A stretch of DNA of 64,000 nucleotides, taken from the NCBI GenBank assembly GCA_029580855.1, contig JAKPQH010000061.1, positions 1-64,000 of the forward strand, in the 5' to 3' direction. This DNA is from a bacterium. Its GTDB lineage: Bacteria; Methylomirabilota; Methylomirabilia; Methylomirabilales; 2-02-FULL-66-22. The first letter of the stretch is position 1, and each line of letters starts with the position of its first letter. The translations under genes and the position numbers were made by a program. Of this stretch, positions 12,620 to 21,878 are shown in pieces. A model generated the notes under the pieces. It was given only the letters and a program-made list of their open reading frames with translations, was not told where the DNA came from and did no database searches.

Positions 12620-15049
12620 ATGACCACCCCCCCCGCCACCCTCGTCGACGTGGTCTTCGCCGGCTCGCTGGCGACGCCGCTCACGTACCGCGTTCCGGAT
12701 GCCTGGCGCGACGCCGCCACGCCGGGCAAGCGCGTCCTGGCGCCGCTGGGGCGGCGGACCGTCACCGGCTACCTGGTGGGCACGCGCGAGCGCGCCCCGG
12801 TGGGGGACGTCAAGGACCTCGCCGAGATCCTGGACACCGAGCCGGTGCTGGACGCGCATCTGCTGGAGTTGTCGCGTTGGGTCGCGGAGTACTATCTGTG
12901 CCCCTGGGGCGACGCGATCCGCGCGGCGCTCCCGCCCGGGATCGACGCGCTCACGCGCCGGGTCGCCAGCCTGACGGAGTGCGGGCGCGCGGTGCTGGAC
13001 GAGCACGGCCCGCTCCGGTCCGAGGAACGGGAGATCCTGGCGTACCTGCGCGACCGGCGCGCCACGCCCGTGGCCTCCCTGACGCGCCGCTGGCCGCGCG
13101 CCGCGGCCCACGTTCACGCCCTGTCCCGGCGGGGTCTGCTCGCCATCGTCGCGGAGATCCGGCGCCCGCGCGTCCGGCCGCGATCCGTCGGCCATTGCCA
13201 ACTCGCCGCCGGCGTGGACCCCGAAGCGGTGCCCCTGCCCGCGCGCGCCGTCAAACAGCGGGCCATCCTGCGGGCGCTGGCCGCGGCGCCGGACGGCCTA
13301 ACGCGCGCGATGGCGGCGGCGGGCAGCCCCGCCGCGCTCGCCGCCCTGCTGCGCCGAGGGCTGGTCCGGGTTCGCGACGTCGAGGTGACGCGGGACCCCT
13401 TCGCGCGCGTGTCGCAGGCGGTCGAGGAGCCAAAGACGCTGGCGGCATCTCAGGCCCGCGCGCTGGAGGTCATCCGGCGGGCGATCGCGGAGCCGCGTTT
13501 CCTCCCCATCCTGCTGCACGGCGTCACCGGCTCCGGCAAGACCGAAGTGTACCTGCAGGCCATCGCAAGCGTGCTGGCGCAGGGGCGGCAGGCGCTCGTG
13601 CTCGTCCCGGAGATCTCCCTCACGCCGCTGGCGGTTCAGCGCTTCGTCGCCCGCTTCGGCGGCCGGGTCGCGGTCCTGCACAGCGGCCTCCGCGGCGGCG
13701 AGCGGTTCGATGCCTGGCGGCGGATCAAGCACGGCCAGGCGGACATCGTGGTCGGCGCACGCTCCGCGGTCTTCGCCCCGCTCCCGCGTCTGGGCATCCT
13801 CGTGGTGGACGAGGAGCACGACCCGTCCTACAAACAGGAAGAGGCCCCGCGGTACCACGGCCGGGACGTGGCCGTCATGCGGGCGAAGCTGCTGGACGCG
13901 CCGGTGATCCTGGGGTCGGCGACGCCCTCGCTGGAGAGCTACGAGCGGGCGCAGGCCGGGCGCTACACGCTGCTGCGGCTGCCGGAGCGCATCGAGGCCC
14001 GCCCGCTTCCGCGGGTCCAGATCGTGGACCTGCGCCGCGTGGACGGCGGCGAGCGCCTGCTCTCCCCGCCGCTGTCCGAGGCGATCGCCGAGCGGCTCGC
14101 CCGGGGCCAACAGTCCCTCCTCTTCCTCAACAGGCGGGGCTTCTCGACCCTGCTCTTGTGCGAGGAGTGCGGTGCCACCCTGGAGTGCCCGCGCTGCAGC
14201 ATGTCGCTCACCTTTCACGCCGCCCGCGGCCGCCTGCGCTGCCACACCTGCGACTTCCAGCGGCGGCCGCCGACGCAGTGCCCGGAGTGCCGCGGCACGC
14301 GGCTGCGCTACCTGGGTTTCGGGACCCAGCAGCTCGAGGCCGCCGTCCGCGAGCGGTTTCCGACGGCGCGCGTCGAGCGCATGGACCGCGACACGATCGA
14401 GAATTGGCGCGCCGCCGAGCGGATCCTGCGGCGCCTGGCGGACGGCGCCATCGATATCCTGGTGGGCACGCAGATGATCGGCAAGGGCCACGACGTCCCC
14501 AACGTCACCCTGGTCGGCGTGGTATCCGCCGACATGGCGCTCGGCCTGCCGGATTTCCGGGCCGGGGAGCGCGCCTTCGCGCTTTTCACCCAGGTCGTCG
14601 GGCGCGCCGGCCGCGGGGACCGGCCCGGCCTGGCGTTGATCCAGACGTTCAACCCGGACCATTACATCCTGCGCGCCGTGCGGGAACAGGATTACACCAC
14701 GCTCTGGGAGGCCGAGAGCCCGCTGCGCAAGGACCAGGGCCTGCCCCCGTATTCCCGCGCCGTCCTGGCCGTGCTGAGCAGCCCCCAGGAGAGCGCGGCG
14801 GAGGCGGCGGCGGCGGAGCTGGCCCGACTGGTGCGCGAGGTCGGTGTGCGGGCCGACGCCGTGAGCGGTCCGGCGCCGGCCCCGCGCTACCGTGTGCGCT
14901 CCCGGTATCGCTGGCATCTCCTGGTGCGGGGGCCGGACGCGGTGAAGCTCCACGCGCGCGTCCAGGACGCCGCGCGGCGCCTGCGTGCGGCTCCGGCGGG
15001 TCGCGGCATCCGTCTGGATCTGGATGTGGACCCGGCGTCCGTGTGCTGA
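12620..15049 (+). CDS. priA: Primosomal replication-restart helicase PriA
   Basis: Recognises stalled forks and reloads the replisome. The 809-residue protein has the N-terminal DNA-binding region, Walker A GVTGSGKTEVYL near residue 304, DEEHDPSYKQEEAPRYHGRD near 396, GSATPSLES, the zinc domain at about 513-557 (CEECGATLECPRC, then CHTC and CPECRG), and helicase motifs LVGTQMIGKGHD and VVGRAGRGDRPG. Length and motif order match PriA. The N-terminal domain is divergent, as is usual. Very high G+C makes this region rich in long meaningless open frames on the other strand. Confidence 0.95.
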   Translation: MTTPPATLVDVVFAGSLATPLTYRVPDAWRDAATPGKRVLAPLGRRTVTGYLVGTRERAPVGDVKDLAEILDTEPVLDAHLLELSRWVAEYYLCPWGDAIRAALPPGIDALTRRVASLTECGRAVLDEHGPLRSEEREILAYLRDRRATPVASLTRRWPRAAAHVHALSRRGLLAIVAEIRRPRVRPRSVGHCQLAAGVDPEAVPLPARAVKQRAILRALAAAPDGLTRAMAAAGSPAALAALLRRGLVRVRDVEVTRDPFARVSQAVEEPKTLAASQARALEVIRRAIAEPRFLPILLHGVTGSGKTEVYLQAIASVLAQGRQALVLVPEISLTPLAVQRFVARFGGRVAVLHSGLRGGERFDAWRRIKHGQADIVVGARSAVFAPLPRLGILVVDEEHDPSYKQEEAPRYHGRDVAVMRAKLLDAPVILGSATPSLESYERAQAGRYTLLRLPERIEARPLPRVQIVDLRRVDGGERLLSPPLSEAIAERLARGQQSLLFLNRRGFSTLLLCEECGATLECPRCSMSLTFHAARGRLRCHTCDFQRRPPTQCPECRGTRLRYLGFGTQQLEAAVRERFPTARVERMDRDTIENWRAAERILRRLADGAIDILVGTQMIGKGHDVPNVTLVGVVSADMALGLPDFRAGERAFALFTQVVGRAGRGDRPGLALIQTFNPDHYILRAVREQDYTTLWEAESPLRKDQGLPPYSRAVLAVLSSPQESAAEAAAAELARLVREVGVRADAVSGPAPAPRYRVRSRYRWHLLVRGPDAVKLHARVQDAARRLRAAPAGRGIRLDLDVDPASVC

Positions 15050-15070
15050 GGAACGACTGGAGGGTCTGAC

Positions 15071-15865
15071 ATGCATCACACCGCCCCGCGGGTGGCGATG
15101 GTCACCGGCGCGACCGGGGCGATCGGAAGCGCCATCGCCGCGGGGATCGCCGCATGCCCGGACTTCGAGCTTGTGCTCGCGTGCCGCGACGGGCACAAGG
15201 CGGCAAGGACGGCCGAGCGCATCGTGGCGGGCGGCGGGGGTCGGCGGGTGCGCTGCGAGATCGTGGACGTGTCGCGCCGGACCGCCGTCGAGGCGCTGGC
15301 CGCGCGGTGGCGGGGCCCGCTGCACGTCCTGGTGAACAACGCCGCGGTGACCCCCACACGACGCGAGGAGACCCCGGACGGCATCGAGCGGCAGTTCGCG
15401 ACAAACGTGCTGGGATATTTGTGGATGATCCAGGCCTTCGCGGACATCCTGAGCCGGTCGGCGCCGGCCCGGGTCGTCAATGTGGCCAGCTGGTGGGCGG
15501 GGGATCTGGATCCGGATGACCTGCAGTTCACGCGCAGACGCTACGACAACAACCTCGCCTACCGGCAATCCAAGCAGGCGGACCGGATGCTCACCGTGGC
15601 GTTCGCCGAGCGACTGGCGCCGCTCGGCGTCACCGTGAACGCCTGTCACCCCGGCGAGGTCCCCTCGGCGCTCAGCCGAAATCTGGGCTTTCACGGCCAC
15701 CACACCCCCGAGGAGGGTGCCCGCACCCCGGTCTGGCTTGCCACCCAGCCCGTCGGCGGAACGCTCACCGGCAGGTATTTCGCGGATTGCCGCGAGGCCC
15801 GCTGCCAGTTCGCCGGAGACCGCGCCGGTATCGAGGCGCTCTTCGCCGCCTGCCTCCTCTTCTGA
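15071..15865 (+). CDS. Short-chain dehydrogenase/reductase
   Basis: A 264-residue Rossmann-fold oxidoreductase, retinol-dehydrogenase-like subgroup. VTGATGAIGSAIA is the nucleotide-binding glycine motif, VDVSRR the acidic strand, LVNNAAV the structural motif, VVNVASWW holds the catalytic Ser, and YRQSKQAD is the YxxxK catalytic pair. The substrate cannot be inferred. Arg near the end of beta2 (LACRDGHKA) hints at NADP(H). Start ATG 15071 lies 21 bases after priA. Confidence 0.85.
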   Translation: MHHTAPRVAMVTGATGAIGSAIAAGIAACPDFELVLACRDGHKAARTAERIVAGGGGRRVRCEIVDVSRRTAVEALAARWRGPLHVLVNNAAVTPTRREETPDGIERQFATNVLGYLWMIQAFADILSRSAPARVVNVASWWAGDLDPDDLQFTRRRYDNNLAYRQSKQADRMLTVAFAERLAPLGVTVNACHPGEVPSALSRNLGFHGHHTPEEGARTPVWLATQPVGGTLTGRYFADCREARCQFAGDRAGIEALFAACLLF

Positions 15866-15889
15866 CAACCCCCAGACGGAGACGGCACC

Positions 15890-16399
15890 GTGCCGCAAAC
15901 CATCGAGACCAGGATCCCGGGATTTGGCGTTCGTTTTGCCGAGCCCGCGGACGCGGCCCTCATTCTCGGGTTCATCAAGGAGCTGGCCGAGTACGAGAAG
16001 CTCTCGCACGAGGTCACGGCCACCGAGGAGGTGCTGCAGGAGACGCTCTTCGGCCACCGGAGGGTTGCGGAAGTCATCGTCGGCGAATACCACGGCGAGG
16101 CCGTGGGCTTCGCCCTCTTCTTCCATAACTTCTCCACGTTTCTCGGACGGCCGGGGATCTATCTTGAAGATCTCTTTGTGAAACCGCAGATGCGCGGGCG
16201 TGGTTTTGGAAAAGCGCTGCTCGCCTATCTGGCGAGGCTGGCCGTCGCCCGGAAGTGCGGCCGCGTCGAGTGGGCCGTGCTGGACTGGAACGCGCCCGCG
16301 ATCCGCTTCTATCGAAAGCTCGGCGCCGTGACCATGGACGATTGGACCGTCCATCGACTGACGGGTGCGGCGCTCCACAGGCTCGCCGGGGAGTTCTGA
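15890..16399 (+). CDS. GNAT-family N-acetyltransferase, diamine-acetyltransferase type
   Basis: A 169-residue acetyl-CoA-dependent acetyltransferase. FIKELAEYEKL near the N-terminus, GIYLEDLFVKPQMRGRGFGKALL (acetyl-CoA pyrophosphate loop) and WNAPAIRFYRKLGA match the spermidine/spermine N1-acetyltransferase-like subgroup, so a polyamine or small amine is a reasonable substrate guess. It starts with GTG at 15890; no other start keeps the conserved N-terminal strand. Confidence 0.85.
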   Translation: MPQTIETRIPGFGVRFAEPADAALILGFIKELAEYEKLSHEVTATEEVLQETLFGHRRVAEVIVGEYHGEAVGFALFFHNFSTFLGRPGIYLEDLFVKPQMRGRGFGKALLAYLARLAVARKCGRVEWAVLDWNAPAIRFYRKLGAVTMDDWTVHRLTGAALHRLAGEF

Positions 16400-16406
16400 C
16401 AGACCG

Positions 16407-17429
16407 ATGCGGCATCGATCGGGCGACGCGGCGGGAAGCCCCCCCCAGACCGGTCCGGTCCCGATGCGTTCCCGTCTGGCGGGGCTGCCGGCGGACGCGC
16501 GGGTCAGCGTGGTCCGGGTCGGCGGTCTCGGCGACACGATCCTCGTCCTTCCCGCCCTGGAGATCCTCCGCGCGGCGCACCCGGACGCGACGTTCACGCT
16601 GATCGGCTCTGCGTGGGCCGAGGCGCTGCAGCCGCTCCTCCCACCCGCGGTGTGCGCGGTGCACATCGATCGCGTGTTTCCGGCGCCGCGTCGCGGGGGC
16701 CTCTCGGCCGACGCGTTCGCCGCATCCAGCGCCGTCATCGTGTACACGGCGACGCCGGAGAGTGAGCTCGTGGCTCGCGCGCGAGGCGCCTGTCCGGGTC
16801 CCGTCCGCGTGTGGCCGGTCGCACCTCCGGCGGGGACCCACGCCGCCCGGCACCTGGCGAACGCCGTGGCGACGGCGCCCGACGGATCCGACGTCGTGCC
16901 GATCCCGGTCCTGCGATGCCCGCCGGAGGATGGCATCCAAGCCCGCCGCTGGCTGGATCGACGGCTCGGCCGGGGGATCCGACCCGTCGCGGTGCACCCC
17001 GGAAGCGGTGGACGCTGGAAGTGCTGGCCGGCGTCACGGTTCGCGGCGCTCGCCGCGGGTCTTCAGGTCCCTCTCCTCGTCGTCGAGGGGCCCGCAGACT
17101 CCGACGCATGCCGCGCGCTGGTCGGCGCGCTTCCCGCGTCGGTCCCCGCCGTCCGCGCGGCCGGGGTGCCCCTCCTCCGTCTCGCGGCATTGCTGGCCGA
17201 AAGCCGCGGGCTCTTGGGAAACGACAGCGGCGTGAGCCATCTTGCGGCGGCGCTGGGCGTGCCGACGGTGGCCGTGTTCGGCCCCACCGACCCGGCCATG
17301 TGGGCGCCGCTCGGTTCGAACGTCTCGGTGGTTCGCGCGCGCGGCGAGGCCGCCTGGCCGACGGTCGACGAGGCGCTCGCCGCGGCGCGGACGCGGTTCG
17401 ACGCTGGCGCGCGGAGCGCAGACGCATGA
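16407..17429 (+). CDS. Glycosyltransferase family 9 (heptosyltransferase-like)
   Basis: An ADP-heptose:LPS heptosyltransferase-like protein. The N-terminal half has VVRVGGLGDTILVLPALEILR and the C-terminal half VAVHPGSGGRWKCWP, LLGNDSGVSHLAAALGVPTVAVFGPTDP, the donor-binding signature of GT9. This implies assembly of a lipopolysaccharide core or similar outer-membrane glycan. ATG 16407 lies seven bases after the acetyltransferase gene; ATG 16464 is an alternative that starts closer to the conserved domain. The stop overlaps the MFS gene by four bases. Confidence 0.82.
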   Translation: MRHRSGDAAGSPPQTGPVPMRSRLAGLPADARVSVVRVGGLGDTILVLPALEILRAAHPDATFTLIGSAWAEALQPLLPPAVCAVHIDRVFPAPRRGGLSADAFAASSAVIVYTATPESELVARARGACPGPVRVWPVAPPAGTHAARHLANAVATAPDGSDVVPIPVLRCPPEDGIQARRWLDRRLGRGIRPVAVHPGSGGRWKCWPASRFAALAAGLQVPLLVVEGPADSDACRALVGALPASVPAVRAAGVPLLRLAALLAESRGLLGNDSGVSHLAAALGVPTVAVFGPTDPAMWAPLGSNVSVVRARGEAAWPTVDEALAAARTRFDAGARSADA

Positions 17430-18661
17430 CGACCCCGGCGGCGCCTCGCCTGCGCCACGACTCGACGGGCGGCGCACGGATCCGGCTTCAGACCGCGGGA
17501 TACTACGCGGCCTTCATCGCGCTGGGGCTGGTGTCGGCCTCGCTGGGCCCCACGCTCCCCGGGCTGGCCAAGAACACCGGCAGCCCGCTGTCCCACATCA
17601 GTCTTTTGTTCGCGGCACGCTCGTCGGGGTACCTCGCCGGCTCGCTGCTCGGGGGCAGGCTGTACGACCGCATGGCCGGCCATCCGGTCATGAGCGGGAG
17701 CCTGCTGGTGATGGCGGCGACGATGAGCACGGCGCCCCTCCTCGCACACCTGGCGGTGCTGGCAGGCGTCATCTTCGCCCTCGGGATGGCCGAGGGCGCG
17801 CTGGACGTCGGCGGGAATACCCTGCTCGTCTGGCTCCACCGGGAAGCGGTGGGTCCGGTCATGAACGGCCTGCATTTCTGCTTCGGCCTCGGCGCGTTCC
17901 TGTCCCCCCTGATCGTCGCGTGGGCGATGCCGGAGGACGGGGCCGTCGTGCGCGCATACTGGACATTGGCGCTGTTGCAGCTGCCGGCCGCCGTCTGGCT
18001 GCTGCGCCTCGCCAGCCCGTCGGATCGTGCGACAGGCGGCGCGATCTCCAGCCAGCCCGTCAACGGGCGCCTGGTGGCCCTGATCGTTCTGTTCTTTTTC
18101 CTCTACGCGGGGGCCGAGGTGGCGTTCGGCGGGTGGATCTACTCGTACGCCGTCGCACTTCGCCTGAGCAGCCCTGCGGTTGCGGCGTATCTGACCTCGG
18201 CGTTCTGGGGCGCTCTCACCATCGGGCGTCTGCTGGCCGTGCCCCTCGCGCTCCGTTTCCCACCGCGGTCCATCCTGCTCGCCGACTGCGTCGGCTGTCT
18301 GGCCGGTCTCGCCGTGCTGCTGCTCGGGTCGCACTCGCTCGTCGCGACCTTTGTGGGAACCTGCGGCGCCGGTGTCTCCATGGCGTCCATCTTTCCCGCG
18401 GCGCTGTCCCTGGCGCAGGGCCGAATGCGGATCACCGGCAGGGTGACCGGGTGGTTTTTCGTCGGCGCCAGTGGCGGAGGCATGACGCTCCCGTGGCTCA
18501 TCGGCCAATTTTTCGACGCCGCCGGGCCACGCGCCGTTGTGGTGATCCTGCTGATCGACATGACCGCGGCCATGACCGTCCTCGCCGTGCTCACCTTCCG
18601 GTCCGCTCGACCCGCGTACCGATGGCTCACCGGCGACAGCGGTCGGCCCCAGAAGAATTGA
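17426..18661 (+). CDS. MFS transporter
   Basis: A 411-residue membrane protein with about 12 hydrophobic helices in two six-helix bundles. The loop after helix 2 reads GGRLYDRMAGHP, the MFS motif A variant, and GVSMASIFPAALSLAQ falls in the C-terminal half. It resembles the FucP/sugar-type or YfkF-like carriers but the substrate is not evident. Coupled to the GT9 gene by an ATGA overlap. About 260 bases without a gene follow. Confidence 0.8.
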   Translation: MTTPAAPRLRHDSTGGARIRLQTAGYYAAFIALGLVSASLGPTLPGLAKNTGSPLSHISLLFAARSSGYLAGSLLGGRLYDRMAGHPVMSGSLLVMAATMSTAPLLAHLAVLAGVIFALGMAEGALDVGGNTLLVWLHREAVGPVMNGLHFCFGLGAFLSPLIVAWAMPEDGAVVRAYWTLALLQLPAAVWLLRLASPSDRATGGAISSQPVNGRLVALIVLFFFLYAGAEVAFGGWIYSYAVALRLSSPAVAAYLTSAFWGALTIGRLLAVPLALRFPPRSILLADCVGCLAGLAVLLLGSHSLVATFVGTCGAGVSMASIFPAALSLAQGRMRITGRVTGWFFVGASGGGMTLPWLIGQFFDAAGPRAVVVILLIDMTAAMTVLAVLTFRSARPAYRWLTGDSGRPQKN

Positions 18662-18782
18662 AGGCGTGCCCCGCAAAATCCAACAGGTGCGTCTCCCGCG
18701 GTACCGGATACCGTTGGAGGCGCCGTTCATGGAGAAATGCAAACCCACCCCCACAAATCCAATGGTTACGTATCGAAAGGGA

Positions 18783-18811
18783 CCAGATGCCCCGCGTGTG
18801 CGGGAACATCC
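18783..18811. other. Solitary CRISPR-repeat-like hairpin
   Basis: CCCCGCGTGTGCGGG followed by AACATCC resembles the stem and flank of a type I-E repeat, with CCCGC/GCGGG pairing around GTGT. There is no second copy, no spacer periodicity and no cas gene within the window, so it is not an array. Confidence 0.2.
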
Positions 18812-18847
18812 GTTGGCGGTCGCTGGACGGCGGCGACGGCGACGTGG

Positions 18848-18876
18848 TTGAGTTGAGACGGGAAGTGTAGTAGCAT
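18848..18876 (+). promoter_or_regulatory. Candidate promoter for the NAD synthetase genes
   Basis: TTGAGT (18848-18853) and TAGCAT (18871-18876) are 17 bases apart, 48 bases before the amidase gene start. Consensus match is moderate. Confidence 0.35.
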
Positions 18877-18923
18877 GCCTCGAATTCGCACGGTTGCAGC
18901 CTCTCAGGTATCCGAGGAGCGAC

Positions 18924-19787
18924 ATGCGGCGATTCCGCGCGGCCGTGGCTCAGATGACGCCGACACTCGGCGATCTGGAGAAGAATCTCGCCCTGCACGA
19001 CAAGATCGCGCGGGAGGCCATGGCGCAGTCGGCGAATCTGCTGATCTTCCCCGAGCTCAGCCTGACCGGGTACTTCCTCAAAGACCAGGTCCCTTCCGTC
19101 GCGCTGCGGCCCGGCGCGGACGCGCTCCGGATTTTCCGGGAACTGAGTCAGCGCGTCGCCATCCTGGTGGGGTTCGTCGAGGAGGCGTCCACCCATCGCT
19201 TCTACAACGCGTCGGCCTATTTCGAAGGGGGGGAAATCCGCCACATCCACCGGAAGGTCTTTCTGCCCACCTACGGGATCTTCGACGAGGCGCGCTATCT
19301 TGCCGCGGGGGATCGTATCCGCGCCTTCGACACCGCGCTGGGTCGCATGGCGATCCTCGTGTGTGAGGACCTGTGGCATCCCGTGGCCCCCGCCATTGCG
19401 GCGTGGGACGGCGCCGAGGTCCTGATCTGTCCATCCGCCAGCCCCGGGCGGGGCGTGGGCCAGACGGGCCCATTCCAGAACGCGTTGACCTGGGAGCGGA
19501 CGATCCGCACCTGCGCGGATCTGTTGACGTCCTATGTCGTGTACGCCAACAGGGTCGGGTACGAGGACGGCGCCTGTTTCTGGGGCGGCTCCGAGGTGGT
19601 CGCTCCCTCGGGCGAGACGGTCGCCAAGGCTCGCTATCTGCAGGAAGAGCTGCTGCTGGCCGAGCTGGACCCCGGCAGCCTCCGACGGGCGCGAGTCGCC
19701 AACCCGCTGCTCCGGGACGAACGACTGGACCTCGCGGCCGGAGAGATCGCGCGCATCCAGCAGGCGCGCAGCAGGGACGGGGAATAA
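18924..19787 (+). CDS. Nitrilase-superfamily amidase, probable glutaminase partner of NadE
   Basis: A 287-residue carbon-nitrogen hydrolase. The catalytic triad is visible as Glu in [10 protein letters not shown], Lys in [11 protein letters not shown] and Cys in [10 protein letters not shown]. In most glutamine-dependent NAD synthetases this domain is the N-terminal part of NadE and supplies ammonia; here it is a free-standing gene that ends four bases before a separate NadE synthetase. ATG 18924 has GAGGAG upstream. It could instead be an independent amidase, but the position argues for a two-subunit NAD synthetase. Confidence 0.88.
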   Translation: MRRFRAAVAQMTPTLGDLEKNLALHDKIAREAMAQSANLLIFPELSLTGYFLKDQVPSVALRPGADALRIFRELSQRVAILVGFVEEASTHRFYNASAYFEGGEIRHIHRKVFLPTYGIFDEARYLAAGDRIRAFDTALGRMAILVCEDLWHPVAPAIAAWDGAEVLICPSASPGRGVGQTGPFQNALTWERTIRTCADLLTSYVVYANRVGYEDGACFWGGSEVVAPSGETVAKARYLQEELLLAELDPGSLRRARVANPLLRDERLDLAAGEIARIQQARSRDGE

Positions 19788-19791
19788 CCCC

Positions 19792-20616
19792 ATGCCGAAT
19801 CTCCAGCTCGATTGCGAAACCGTCCGCAAGGTCTTGACCGGTTTTATCGACAACGAAGTCCGCAAAGCGGGATTCCACCGCGTCGTGGTCGGCCTCTCGG
19901 GCGGCCTGGACTCCGCGCTTTCGGCGTACCTGGCCGCCGAGGCGCTCGGCCCGGAGGGCGTGTGGGCCATTCGCATGCCCTACCGCACCTCGAGCCCCGA
20001 GAGCGCCGCGCACGCCGCCATGGTCGTCCAGGCGCTCGGCATCCACAGCCTGACCATCGAGATCACGCCCATGGTGGACGCCTACTTCGCCATCTTCCCC
20101 GACGCCGATCAGATCCGGCGCGGGAACAAGATGGCCCGCGAGCGGATGACCATCCTCTTCGACCATTCGGCGCGGCTCGGCGCGCTGGTGCTGGGAACCA
20201 GCAACAAGACCGAGCTGCTGCTCGGCTACGGCACCCTGCACGGGGACATGGCCTCGGCGGTCAACCCGCTGGGCGATCTGTACAAGACCCAGGTCCGGCA
20301 GCTGTCTCGCCACCTGGGGATACCCGCCGAGATCGTGGAGAAGCACCCCAGCGCCGATCTCTGGGAGGGGCAGACCGATGAAGCGGAGCTCGGCTTTACA
20401 TACGAGGAGGTGGACAAGGTGCTCTGCCGGCTCGTGGACCAGCGGTGGGAGGTCAACGACCTGATCGCCGAGGGCCGCTTCGACGAGACATTTCTGCGCG
20501 CCGTCGTGCGCAGGATCCAGACCTCGCAGTACAAGCGGCGCCTGCCGGTCATCGCCAAGATCTCATCGCGCACCATCGATCGGGACTTCCGCTACGCCCG
20601 CGACTGGGGACGGTAG
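19792..20616 (+). CDS. nadE: NAD synthetase, synthetase-domain form
   Basis: Amidates nicotinic acid adenine dinucleotide to NAD. The 274-residue protein contains only the ATP-pyrophosphatase domain: [17 protein letters not shown] (PP-loop), [38 protein letters not shown], and [14 protein letters not shown], with [17 protein letters not shown] near the end. ATG 19792 follows the amidase stop by four bases. The length is that of short NH3-dependent NadE, so glutamine use would depend on the neighbouring amidase. Confidence 0.94.
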   Translation: MPNLQLDCETVRKVLTGFIDNEVRKAGFHRVVVGLSGGLDSALSAYLAAEALGPEGVWAIRMPYRTSSPESAAHAAMVVQALGIHSLTIEITPMVDAYFAIFPDADQIRRGNKMARERMTILFDHSARLGALVLGTSNKTELLLGYGTLHGDMASAVNPLGDLYKTQVRQLSRHLGIPAEIVEKHPSADLWEGQTDEAELGFTYEEVDKVLCRLVDQRWEVNDLIAEGRFDETFLRAVVRRIQTSQYKRRLPVIAKISSRTIDRDFRYARDWGR

Positions 20617-20619
20617 ACC

Positions 20620-20651
20620 GGTCAATTGGTCAAAAGGTCAGATGGTCAATT
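20620..20651. repeat. Four tandem GGTCA octamers
   Basis: Four consecutive eight-base units, GGTCAATT, GGTCAAAA, GGTCAGAT, GGTCAATT, begin four bases after the nadE stop. An inverted TTGACC lies at 20673-20678. They may be a replication-slippage repeat or binding sites in front of ald. Confidence 0.6.
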
Positions 20652-20714
20652 CGGAGTGGCATCCGAGACTATTTGACCGATCGACCTGGTGACGATTCGA
20701 CAGAGGGAACAGCC

Positions 20715-21830
20715 ATGATCATCGGCGTGCTGAAGGAGATCAAGGACAACGAGAACCGGGTCGCCGCGATCCCCGCCACCGTGGAGACGCTGGCGTCTCG
20801 GGGCCACACGGTCCTGGTGCAGAAAGGGGCCGGCAGCGGCTCAGGCATCGGAGACCAGGCCTTCCAGTCGGCGGGCGCGAAGATCGTGGCCGCGGCGCGG
20901 CAGATCTACAAGAGCGCGGAACTCATTCTCAAGGTCAAGGAGCCGCTGCCCCAGGAATACCCGCTGTTGCGGCCGGGGCAGATCCTGTTTGCCTATCTGC
21001 ACCTCGCGGCCGACCGGGGGCTCACCGACGCGCTCCTCGCCCGGAAGATCGTCGGGGTCGCCTACGAGACCATCGAGACGGCGGACGGCCGCCTACCGCT
21101 GCTGGAGCCGATGAGCGAAGTCGCGGGCCGGATGGCCGTCCACGTTGCGGCGACCTATCTGGCGAAGCCGTTGGGCGGCCGCGGCGTGCTCCTGGACGGC
21201 GTCCCCGGTGTTCCGCCGGCCACCGTTGTGATCCTCGGCGGAGGCATCGTCGGTTACAACGCCGCGCGGGTCGCGGCCGGGGCGGGGGCCTGGGTCTATC
21301 TGCTGGAGACGAACCCGGTGCGGATGCGCTACCTGGACGAGGTGTTGCCGGAGAATGTCACGACCCTCATGTCCAGCCGGATGAGCGTGGAGAGCTGCCT
21401 GCGGCGGGCCGACGTCCTGATCGGCGCCGTTCTCGTCCCGGGCGCCAAGGCGCCGCGTCTTGTGACCCGCGACATGCTGAAGCTGATGCAGCCGGGCGCC
21501 GTGATCGTGGACGTCGCCGTGGACCAGGGCGGCTGCTGCGAGACCAGCCGCCCCACCACCCACAGCAACCCCACCTATGTGGTGGACGGCGTCGTCCACT
21601 ACTGCGTGACGAACATGCCGGGGGCGTACGCGCGCACCTCCACGTTCGCCCTCACCAACGTCACCACGCCCTACGCCGCGCAGATCGCCGACCGCGGCTG
21701 GCTCACCGCGGCGCGCGAGAACGCCGAGATCGCCAAAGGGCTGAACGTCGTGCTCGGACACGTCACGAACCAGCCTGTGGCGCTGGCCCACCGCCTCCGC
21801 TACGTTCCGTGGACCAAGGTCGCGGCCTGA
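20715..21830 (+). CDS. ald: Alanine dehydrogenase
   Basis: Reversibly deaminates L-alanine to pyruvate with NAD. The 371-residue protein starts [20 protein letters not shown] (Arg and Lys of the substrate site), then [34 protein letters not shown], the nucleotide motif [18 protein letters not shown], and [18 protein letters not shown]. The start has GAGGGAACAGCC upstream. The gap before it carries the GGTCA repeats. It lies apart from the transporter genes in the window, so a catabolic or ammonium-assimilating role is possible. Confidence 0.95.
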   Translation: MIIGVLKEIKDNENRVAAIPATVETLASRGHTVLVQKGAGSGSGIGDQAFQSAGAKIVAAARQIYKSAELILKVKEPLPQEYPLLRPGQILFAYLHLAADRGLTDALLARKIVGVAYETIETADGRLPLLEPMSEVAGRMAVHVAATYLAKPLGGRGVLLDGVPGVPPATVVILGGGIVGYNAARVAAGAGAWVYLLETNPVRMRYLDEVLPENVTTLMSSRMSVESCLRRADVLIGAVLVPGAKAPRLVTRDMLKLMQPGAVIVDVAVDQGGCCETSRPTTHSNPTYVVDGVVHYCVTNMPGAYARTSTFALTNVTTPYAAQIADRGWLTAARENAEIAKGLNVVLGHVTNQPVALAHRLRYVPWTKVAA

Positions 21831-21878
21831 TCGCCGGCGGGGCCGCCGCGAGATCCGGACCGGGAGCCAGGTCGAGTG

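Noticed and set aside
13298-16936. Very long minus-strand open frame of more than 1200 codons
   Set aside because: It lies antisense to priA, the SDR and others, has Arg/Gly/His-rich shadow composition and no recognisable domain; high G+C explains the lack of stops.
18700-18900. CRISPR array in the gap before the NAD synthetase genes
   Set aside because: Only one repeat-like unit; no regular spacers and no second copy.
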